From Clostridiales bacterium (GTDB lineage Bacteria > Bacillota > Clostridia > Christensenellales > Aristaeellaceae): a stretch of 6,795 nt of DNA. Below are positions 1 to 5,242 of this stretch, piece after piece. The stretch is taken from contig DXVG01000097.1 in assembly GCA_019409045.1 (NCBI GenBank), forward strand, positions 1 to 6,795, in the 5' to 3' direction. The translations under genes were made by a program, and so were the position numbers. The stretch's first letter is position 1; the number at the start of each line of letters is the position of its first letter. The notes under the pieces were generated by a model that did not search any database, had not been told where the DNA came from, and saw only the letters and a list, made by a program, of their open reading frames with translations.

Positions 1-1472
1 CGCGTGCGCAGCGCGTGCAAAAGCTCCGCATCCCCGGCAAAGTCCTCGTCCATATCGCGCAGAAGCTCCGCGGGGGAAATGCTCTTTTCCTCAAACACGA
101 ACTGCCGCACGGCGGCCAGCGCGTCTACGGCGTTGGCAAAGCCCGTCCCGTGGATGCCGTAGTTGTTGTACTTCGCGCCCTGGCTTATGTCCTGACCGGT
201 TTTGAGGCAGTCGGTCATCATCACGCTCTGCCACGGCGCGGGCTCGATGAATATGTTCTTTACGCCGTCGGTGATCTCCCTTGCCTTGCGGTTCAGCACG
301 TCCGTCACGCACTGCTGGAAGGCGGCAAAGTCCTTCGCGCCCTCAAGCCCTGTCTCGCACGCCTCGCGCACCACCTCGGCCAGCGGCATCGCGCCGATGT
401 TGGGGATGTCCATCGCCACGCCCGGCACGATGAACTCCCAGCACGCGGCGACGGTGTAGTTACGCGCGTCCTCCGGCGCGTACCCCAGCGCGATCAGGCC
501 GGGGATGACCACGTCGTCGTTGGCGTACTGCGGAAAGCCCAGCCCCTGCCGGGTCAGCTCGGTACACCGCTCGTACACCTCCAGCGGCGTGTCCCGGTTC
601 ACGCGCAGGTTGATCTTCGGGTCGATCCTGCGCATCTCCAAACTGGCCGTCAGGCACAGCGCGGTCAGCGGGTTGGAGGCGTCCCGGCCCTCGCGGTCGC
701 AGCCGCCCAGCATCATGCTCTGGCCGTTGTCGCCCTGCTGCATGCCGGTGTAGAGGTCGCTGTCGCGGTTGAAGGTGAGGAAGAACTCCTCCAGAAGCTC
801 CAGCGCCTCCGCCTCGCTCATGCCCTTTTCCATATCCGCCTTCAGGTACGGCCACATGTACTGATCAAAGCGCCCCACCGTGTTGTGGTAGACGTTGGAA
901 GCCCACAGGGCAAGGTGCAGCATGCGAAACATGCGCAGGGCGTTTAAGAAGTCCTTCGCGCCAAGGCGCATGGCGTCCCTGAGCCCCTCGCCGTCGGGGA
1001 TGGCGTCGGCGTAGCGGTCGGCAAAGGCGATCACCGCATCGATGGTCTCGATCGCGGCCTCGAGAAAGTCGCGGTCGCCGCGGCCGGCGGCCAGCGTCTC
1101 CTCCGCCTGCGCGCGCCGCGCGAGCAGCCCCCCGGCGAGCACGCCCTCGTAGTCCGAGGAGATGTTGCACACGCGGCCCTGCTCGTGTATGAAGTGCCCG
1201 GCGAACAGGCGCTCGCGCTCGCCCTCGGCGTATATGTCCGGAAACTCCGCAATGGTGCGAATGCCGGGGATGCGCTCGTCCTTGCGCACATACACGCGCT
1301 CGTTCTCCAGCAGAAGCCGCAGCCTGCGCGCCGCGCGGCGGGACAGGGGCATGTCCTCGCGCTGTATCTGAGCGCGGATATCCTCTACGACCTCCGGCGC
1401 CAGCGGCGCACGCAGCGCCCTGTGCTCGCCCTCCACGATCCATGTAAGCAGCGATTGAATCCTCTCCGTCAT
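1..1472 (-). CDS. Glycyl radical enzyme (pyruvate formate-lyase family), 3' end cut off by the window
   Basis: The visible part encodes 490 residues from an ATG at 1472; the C-terminal part, including the glycyl-radical loop (RVxG), lies beyond the left edge. Family signatures seen: GRFDQYMWPYL (residues 200-210), GDNGQSMMLGG (247-257), DASNPLT (264-270), the active-site stretch AACWEFIVPG (342-351), and NNYGIHGTGFANAVDALAAV (436-455). Cys344 is the expected thiyl-radical residue and Glu346 the C-x-E glutamate typical of GRE eliminases such as choline lyase and glycerol/diol dehydratase. True pyruvate formate-lyase has adjacent Cys-Cys instead, so pyruvate is an unlikely substrate. From memory, the active-site cysteine lies near residue 419 in E. 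coli PflB and 430-490 in the dehydratases, so this N-terminal half is compact. The start overlaps the activase stop as ATGA and has only a weak GAGG ten bases upstream, which suggests translational coupling. Family is secure; substrate unknown. Confidence 0.93.
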   Translation of the reverse strand, partial: MTERIQSLLTWIVEGEHRALRAPLAPEVVEDIRAQIQREDMPLSRRAARRLRLLLENERVYVRKDERIPGIRTIAEFPDIYAEGERERLFAGHFIHEQGRVCNISSDYEGVLAGGLLARRAQAEETLAAGRGDRDFLEAAIETIDAVIAFADRYADAIPDGEGLRDAMRLGAKDFLNALRMFRMLHLALWASNVYHNTVGRFDQYMWPYLKADMEKGMSEAEALELLEEFFLTFNRDSDLYTGMQQGDNGQSMMLGGCDREGRDASNPLTALCLTASLEMRRIDPKINLRVNRDTPLEVYERCTELTRQGLGFPQYANDDVVIPGLIALGYAPEDARNYTVAACWEFIVPGVAMDIPNIGAMPLAEVVREACETGLEGAKDFAAFQQCVTDVLNRKAREITDGVKNIFIEPAPWQSVMMTDCLKTGQDISQGAKYNNYGIHGTGFANAVDALAAVRQFVFEEKSISPAELLRDMDEDFAGDAELLHALRT

Positions 1473-2359
1473 AGTATTACCGCCTCGATTCCGTATTTGT
1501 TGAAGATCTCCGTATCCAGGTTCGGCTCCCGCTCCGTGTCGAAGCTGGGGGCGTAGGTCTCGCCCAGAAGGCCGTACTTCGCGCCCGCGGAGCGGTTGTA
1601 GCGCAGAAGCTCCACGCGCTCGAGGTTCTTCGCGCCCGCCACCAGCCGCGCGGTGGCCTCCAGGTTCTGACGTGTGTCGTTCACGCCGGGGATGACCGGC
1701 ACGCGCGCCCGAAACGGCACGCCCGACTGCATCAGCGCGCGCAGATTTTCGAGGATCAGCTCGTTGGATACGCCCGTGTAGCGCCGGTGCGCCTGCGCGT
1801 CCACCAGCTTTATGTCCATCATCACAAGGTCCAGCCTTCGCACGACCGACAAAAACGCCTCGCGGCCGGCGTAGCCGCTCGTCTCAATGGCCTTGTGTAC
1901 CTCCGGCAGCCGGTCGCACACGTCCTCGACGAATTCGTGCTGCATCAGCGCCTCGCCGCCGGAAAAGGTCACGCCGCCCTCGTTCATGCGCAGTATGGGC
2001 GCGTTGCGCCGTATGCGCGCGGCCACATCGCTTGCCCGCATGGGCGTTCCGGCGATCTGGATCGCGCGGCGCGGGCACACCGCCGCGCACATGCCGCAGG
2101 CCGTACACGTCGCGGGCCGGGGCGGCGGCCCCGCGTCAAAGCCCGAGGCCGCCTGCGGGCATACGCGCATGCACTCCCCGCAGCCCACGCACAGGCTCTT
2201 TGTCACCGTGCGCTCCGCGCGGGGTTTGAGCCCCTCGGGGTTGTGGCACCACTCGCAGCGCAGGGGACAGCCCTTGAGAAACACCGCCATGCGAATGCCC
2301 GGGCCGTCGTAGAGCGCAAACTCCTCAATATCGAATACCACGCCGGTCGTGTCGCGCAT
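1469..2359 (-). CDS. Glycyl-radical enzyme activating enzyme (radical SAM, two extra 4Fe-4S clusters)
   Basis: This 296-residue protein should install the glycyl radical on the adjacent GRE by reductive cleavage of S-adenosylmethionine. The radical-SAM cluster motif is GCPLRCEWCHNPEG, with Cys31, Cys35 and Cys38 (CX3CX2C). It is followed by a ferredoxin-like insert with two CX2CX2CX3C motifs (Cys57/60/63/67 and Cys85/88/91/95), the layout of activases for non-PFL GREs; PFL activase itself lacks this insert. The SAM-contacting GGE motif is at 134-136 within VTFSGGEAL. The N-terminal YDGPGIRMAVFLKGC (17-31) is classic for the family. Start chosen at 2359: GGAGG (2367-2371, complement) lies 7 bases upstream and the family N-terminus begins directly after. 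The reading frame stays open upstream, but only as antisense of the repressor gene. It is first in a two-gene unit with the GRE. The exact GRE class served is unknown. Confidence 0.96.
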   Translation of the reverse strand: MRDTTGVVFDIEEFALYDGPGIRMAVFLKGCPLRCEWCHNPEGLKPRAERTVTKSLCVGCGECMRVCPQAASGFDAGPPPRPATCTACGMCAAVCPRRAIQIAGTPMRASDVAARIRRNAPILRMNEGGVTFSGGEALMQHEFVEDVCDRLPEVHKAIETSGYAGREAFLSVVRRLDLVMMDIKLVDAQAHRRYTGVSNELILENLRALMQSGVPFRARVPVIPGVNDTRQNLEATARLVAGAKNLERVELLRYNRSAGAKYGLLGETYAPSFDTEREPNLDTEIFNKYGIEAVIL

Positions 2360-2366
2360 GCTGCAA

Positions 2367-2371
2367 CCTCC
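2367..2371 (-). promoter_or_regulatory. Ribosome binding site of the activase gene
   Basis: GGAGG on the minus strand, 7 bases before the ATG at 2359. It decides the start in a frame that remains open for hundreds of bases further upstream. Confidence 0.8.
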
Positions 2372-2402
2372 GCTCCACTTATATCCATACCTGCACGGCC
2401 GC

Positions 2403-2431
2403 TTGACAAAACGCGCAAAGCGCCGTATCAT
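2403..2431 (+). promoter_or_regulatory. Sigma-70-type promoter of the LacI-family gene
   Basis: A perfect -35 TTGACA (2403-2408) is followed after exactly 17 bp by -10 TATCAT (2426-2431). Transcription would begin near 2438, leaving a leader of about 27 bases before the ATG at 2465. The spacer holds a small inverted repeat, GCGC-AAA-GCGC (2413-2423), which could be an autoregulatory operator but is common sequence in GC-rich DNA. No equally convincing promoter was found on the opposite strand for the activase/GRE unit in this 105-base gap; TATAAG (2378-2383, complement) is a -10 look-alike but would place the transcript start on top of the Shine-Dalgarno. Confidence 0.75.
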
Positions 2432-2464
2432 GAAAAAAGCCATATTTCTAAGGGGGAGGCGCCT

Positions 2465-3484
2465 ATGCCGCTGTCCAACGGAAGGATCAAGCTCACCGAC
2501 ATCGCCCGATTGACGGGACACACGGTCGGCACCGTCTCCAAGGCGCTGCATGACAAGCCGGGCCTTTCGCCCAAGACGCGCGAGCGCATACTCCGCATTG
2601 CCCGCGAAAACGGCTACATCGGCAACGCGCTGGCGGGCTCCCTGCGCTCCGGCACCACCCGCACGGCCGCGATCATACTCGGCGACATCGCAAACCCCCT
2701 GTTTGCCATCATCGCCAAGGGGCTGATCGCCGCGCTGGCGCGCGTGGGCTACAGCGCGATACTGCTCAACAGCGACGAAAACGGCGCGGAGGAGGAGCGC
2801 GCGGTGGTCACCGCGCTCTCGCGCAACGTGGACGGCGTGCTGCTGTGCCCGACGCAGCGGGACACGCAGTCCGTCTCGCTCCTGCAGCGAAACGACACGC
2901 CCTGCGTGCTGGTCTGCCGCCACTTTGAGGGCGATACGTCCCTGGACAGCGCCGTGTTCGACGACCTTCGCGGCGGCCGCCTGGCCGCGGAGCACCTTCT
3001 GGCGCTCGGCCACCGCGACGTTCTGTTCCTCGCGGGCCCGGAGTGCGTCTCCAGCGCGCGGGAGCGCCGTCAGGGCTTTTTCGAGGTCATGCGCGCCGCG
3101 GGCGTCCAGCCGGACCCCGCGCTCGTGCGCGAGGTGCCCATCACCGCGGACGCGTCGGACAACATCGCCCGCATACTCTCCGAGGAGCGGCACTACACCG
3201 CCGTGTGCGCGTTTTCAGACTATGTGGCGTGGCAGGCGCTCTACGCGCTCAACGAGCGCGGCGTGCGCGTGCCGCAGGACGTGAGCGTCGTCGGCTTTGA
3301 CGACATACACTCCGACATACGCCTTCCCATACCGCTGACCACCGTCGGCTGCGACAAGCGCGGGCTGTGCGAGCGCGCGGTCGAGCTGCTCATGCGCCGC
3401 ATCGCCGAGCCGGACGCACCCGCCATGCACGCGTGCATGGAGACGGCGTTTATCACCCGCGGCACCACGCGCGCGCGGGACTGA
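2465..3484 (+). CDS. LacI/GalR-family transcriptional regulator
   Basis: A 339-residue protein of usual length for the family. The N-terminal helix-turn-helix is IKLTDIARLTGHTVGTVSKAL (residues 8-28), where TVSKAL belongs to the recognition helix; Val21 and Gly22 align by eye with LacI Tyr17 and Gln18, the residues that set operator preference. The hinge region is GNALAGSLRSG (53-63). A periplasmic-binding-protein-like sensor domain follows, beginning TRTAAIILGDIANPLFAII, with the late signature VSVVGFDDIHSD and LTTVG near the C-terminus. The family binds small sugars or sugar derivatives and usually represses nearby catabolic genes. A strong GGGGAGG lies 6 to 8 bases before the ATG. It is divergent from the activase/GRE unit and convergent with the isomerase, so both are candidate targets, along with itself. 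The effector cannot be inferred. No sign of damage. Confidence 0.96.
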   Translation: MPLSNGRIKLTDIARLTGHTVGTVSKALHDKPGLSPKTRERILRIARENGYIGNALAGSLRSGTTRTAAIILGDIANPLFAIIAKGLIAALARVGYSAILLNSDENGAEEERAVVTALSRNVDGVLLCPTQRDTQSVSLLQRNDTPCVLVCRHFEGDTSLDSAVFDDLRGGRLAAEHLLALGHRDVLFLAGPECVSSARERRQGFFEVMRAAGVQPDPALVREVPITADASDNIARILSEERHYTAVCAFSDYVAWQALYALNERGVRVPQDVSVVGFDDIHSDIRLPIPLTTVGCDKRGLCERAVELLMRRIAEPDAPAMHACMETAFITRGTTRARD

Positions 3485-3500
3485 CCCGCACCGCCGCACA

Positions 3501-3535
3501 AGCTCCCCCGGAAGGCAATCGCTTCCGGGGGAGCT
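3501..3535. terminator. Hairpin between convergent genes, probable bidirectional terminator
   Basis: Perfect inverted repeat: a 14-base arm (AGCTCCCCCGGAAG, 3501-3514), a 7-base loop (3515-3521) and the exact complement (3522-3535). It sits 16 bases after the repressor stop and 16 bases after the isomerase stop, so it can serve transcripts from both strands. Neither side has a T-run after the stem, so it is not a textbook intrinsic terminator. It may work through its very stable GC stem, through Rho, or mainly protect 3' ends. Confidence 0.7.
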
Positions 3536-3551
3536 GCGCGTCTGCCGGTCC

Positions 3552-4946
3552 TCAGACGTCGATGCGCGTGTAGCCCAGGTACTTGACCATCGCTTCGGAC
3601 ACGGCGCGCTCCCAGTCGCCGAAGGTGAAGGTGGTGTGATGCCGGAAGCCGCCGTAGCAGATGTTCTGCATCTTGCGCTGGAGGTTCTCGGAGTGCATCA
3701 CGCCCGGCGTGCCGAAGAAGGCGGGCTCGATCTCGTCGGTGGTGACCTCGCCCGTGCTCAGGTAGAACTGGCACTGGCCGTTGTCCGTGCGGCCGCCGGA
3801 GAAGGTGACGATGCCGGGGCGGATGCGCCCCACGTTCAGCCCCCACGAGCAGTTTTCGCCGGAGGTCTTTACAAACATCTTGTGCTCCTCGATCACGCCG
3901 GGCTCGGTCATCATGTCCACCGGCACGGGGCCGCAGTGGAACAGGATCAGCTTGTTCAGGTCGGTCCCGTAGTTGTTGTTCAGGTCGCAGCAGGCCACCG
4001 AGCCCTGCGAGGCGGCGTGCAGCGCGGCCATCGGGTAGACGTTGGAGACGTCGGTCTCGCACGCGGCGGGCACGCCCATCATGTTCAGGCAGCCCAGCAG
4101 CGAGCAGGGCGCGATGTGCAGCTCATCCTGCAATTCCGTCCAGCAGCGCAGCGCCACGGCGCCCAGCGCGTTTTCCTCGATGTAGGTCTCCAGCGTGGCG
4201 CCCAGCCGCGCCAGCGTCTTTTCGGCGTACTCCGGCGCGCCGTCAAAGCGCATGGCGGCGTGCAGCCGCTCCACCCACTCGCGCACGCGCGCGTCGCCCT
4301 CGCCGATCTTGTTGTAGCGCGCCAGCAGGCCCGTCAGGTCGTAGCTCTCCACCTCCACGCCGCGGCGCTCCATGGCGACCTCGTCGTAGCGCACGCTCTT
4401 AAAGGCCGTGGTGCGCGCGCCGAACGCGCCTATGCGCAGGTGGCGCAGCTTTTTGACGATGCGGCAGATGGCGGCAAAGTCCCGCAGCTCTGCGTCGAAG
4501 TCCTCGCTCAGAGGATGCATCACAAACGGCTGGCCGGAGGTGAACTTGAAGTCCATCTGCTTAAACACGCTGCAAAGCCCGAGCTTTCCGCAGAACGCGT
4601 CGCGGCGGTTGGCAAAGTCCATCTTGCCGATCTCGTCCGGGTAGGCCTGCACGAGCACCGGCACGTTCACGTCGCACAGCGCGGCCTTGATGCCGTTCTC
4701 GTCGCCAAAGTTGGGCAGGGAGATGATCACGCCGTCGTACTCGCCGTAGTGCTCGTCCAGGAAGCGATGGTACTTCATGCCCTCCTGCGTGGTCTCCACC
4801 GCGCCGTAGCGCGTCAGAGACGCGTCCATCATCAGAAGCTCGATGCCCTGTTTGGCGGCGGCCTGCGCCATCTCCCGGCGCGCGTCGCTCAGAAACTCGC
4901 TGGGGAAGAATCCGCGGTTGGCCACCAGAAGCGCCATTTTCATCAT
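3552..4946 (-). CDS. L-fucose/L-arabinose isomerase superfamily protein
   Basis: A 464-residue protein of the FucI/AraA-type ketol isomerase superfamily. These enzymes interconvert aldoses and ketoses with a divalent metal (usually Mn2+). Recognisable blocks: RRDAFCGKLGLCSVFKQM (114-131), WTELQDE (269-275, candidate metal Glu271), PAACETDVSN (293-302, candidate metal Glu297 and Asp299), LFHCGP (335-340, His337) and the C-terminal FRHHTTFTFGD (434-444, His436/437). It is shorter than classical FucI (about 590) and somewhat shorter than AraA (about 500), so it belongs to a smaller, mostly uncharacterised branch; the sugar is unknown. Start at 4946: AGGAGG (4954-4959, complement) is 7 bases upstream. 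The in-frame ATG at 4952 is only one base from the Shine-Dalgarno, and the one at 4970 lies upstream of it. It is convergent with the LacI-type gene and has its own promoter. Confidence 0.9.
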   Translation of the reverse strand: MMKMALLVANRGFFPSEFLSDARREMAQAAAKQGIELLMMDASLTRYGAVETTQEGMKYHRFLDEHYGEYDGVIISLPNFGDENGIKAALCDVNVPVLVQAYPDEIGKMDFANRRDAFCGKLGLCSVFKQMDFKFTSGQPFVMHPLSEDFDAELRDFAAICRIVKKLRHLRIGAFGARTTAFKSVRYDEVAMERRGVEVESYDLTGLLARYNKIGEGDARVREWVERLHAAMRFDGAPEYAEKTLARLGATLETYIEENALGAVALRCWTELQDELHIAPCSLLGCLNMMGVPAACETDVSNVYPMAALHAASQGSVACCDLNNNYGTDLNKLILFHCGPVPVDMMTEPGVIEEHKMFVKTSGENCSWGLNVGRIRPGIVTFSGGRTDNGQCQFYLSTGEVTTDEIEPAFFGTPGVMHSENLQRKMQNICYGGFRHHTTFTFGDWERAVSEAMVKYLGYTRIDV

Positions 4947-4953
4947 TGTCATT

Positions 4954-4959
4954 CCTCCT
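4954..4959 (-). promoter_or_regulatory. Ribosome binding site that fixes the isomerase start
   Basis: Consensus AGGAGG on the minus strand, 7 bases before the ATG at 4946. It excludes the longer in-frame versions beginning at 4970 or 4952. Confidence 0.85.
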
Positions 4960-4961
4960 GA

Positions 4962-5039
4962 TTTGTACAAAATTCACAAATTGCATTTTTGGGCCAAAAA
5001 ATCGGCCATGAAAAAACGATTTCCATACATTGAACTTCA
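4962..5039 (-). promoter_or_regulatory. Palindrome-rich AT-rich leader of the isomerase gene (candidate operators)
   Basis: The leader between the predicted transcript start (about 5038) and the Shine-Dalgarno is strikingly AT-rich next to GC-rich coding DNA. It contains TTTGTACAAA (4962-4971, perfect 10-bp palindrome), TTTTTGGGCCAAAAA (4986-5000, 7-bp arms around one base) and TGAACTTCA (5031-5039, 4-bp arms around one base). The gaps between arms are too small for good RNA hairpins, so DNA operator sites are more plausible than an attenuator. CATGAAAAAA (5007-5016) is shared with the LacI-gene leader. Which of these, if any, binds the repressor is not known. Confidence 0.35.
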
Positions 5040-5044
5040 GAATA

Positions 5045-5073
5045 ATTCTATCATACGTCCATTCTTCCGTCAA
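5045..5073 (-). promoter_or_regulatory. Sigma-70-type promoter of the isomerase gene
   Basis: Reading the minus strand, -35 TTGACG (5073-5068) is followed after 17 bp by -10 TAGAAT (5050-5045). Transcription would start near 5038, giving a leader of about 92 bases. The -10 lies inside the imperfect palindrome AGAATAATTCT (5039-5049), and CGCG-AAA-CGCG (5075-5085) abuts the -35 on its upstream side; either could be a regulator site. Confidence 0.65.
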
Positions 5074-5179
5074 GCGCGAAACGCGATGAGGCGAAAAAAA
5101 CTCCGGCCGCCCGCGCGCCGCCGCCGTGGAAAATTACCCTGCCGTCCCGAAAGTTTCGAACGCGCGACACAGCTTTTCC

Positions 5180-5208
5180 TTGCCCGCCCCCAAAGAATAT
5201 AGTATAAT
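5180..5208 (+). promoter_or_regulatory. Sigma-70-type promoter of the DNA methyltransferase gene
   Basis: A perfect -10 TATAAT (5203-5208) is preceded after 17 bp by a half-matching -35 TTGCCC (5180-5185). The transcript would start near 5215, leaving about 28 bases before the ATG at 5243. It is divergent from the isomerase promoter, with about 106 bp between the two -35 boxes. That interval holds GC-rich sequence with no gene and a short palindrome CGAAAGTTTCG (5148-5158). Confidence 0.65.
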
Positions 5209-5242
5209 AATCGGGTAACAGTTCGTCGGGGGAGGGCTTTGC

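Noticed and set aside
15..947. A 310-codon open frame on the plus strand opposite the GRE gene
   Set aside because: No recognisable motif, and the minus strand carries an intact GRE frame with conserved blocks throughout.
1..1472. Calling the GRE a true pyruvate formate-lyase (pflB)
   Set aside because: It lacks the adjacent Cys-Cys pair and has Cys-x-Glu; its activase carries the extra two-cluster insert that PFL activase does not have.
1787..2464. A long in-frame N-terminal extension of the LacI-type protein
   Set aside because: It would be antisense to the activase and lies upstream of the promoter and of a strong ribosome binding site that fit the ATG at 2465; the helix-turn-helix normally begins near the N-terminus.
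2360..3193. A long in-frame N-terminal extension of the activase
   Set aside because: It is antisense to the repressor gene and has no domain. GGAGG 7 bases before the ATG at 2359 and the family N-terminus fix the start.
3636..4961. A 441-codon open frame on the plus strand opposite the isomerase gene
   Set aside because: The translation is low-complexity (rich in His, Ala, Val, Arg, Gln) with no family motif, whereas the minus strand encodes a clear isomerase. It is an antisense artefact of GC-rich codon usage.
4947..4970. Upstream starts for the isomerase at 4970 or 4952
   Set aside because: The first lies before the AGGAGG and the second is one base from it; the ATG at 4946 has the proper 7-base spacing.
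5003..5085. RNA switch or attenuator in the isomerase leader
   Set aside because: Only short stems such as GGCC with an 8-base loop can be drawn, there is no terminator-like hairpin with a T-run and no known riboswitch core.
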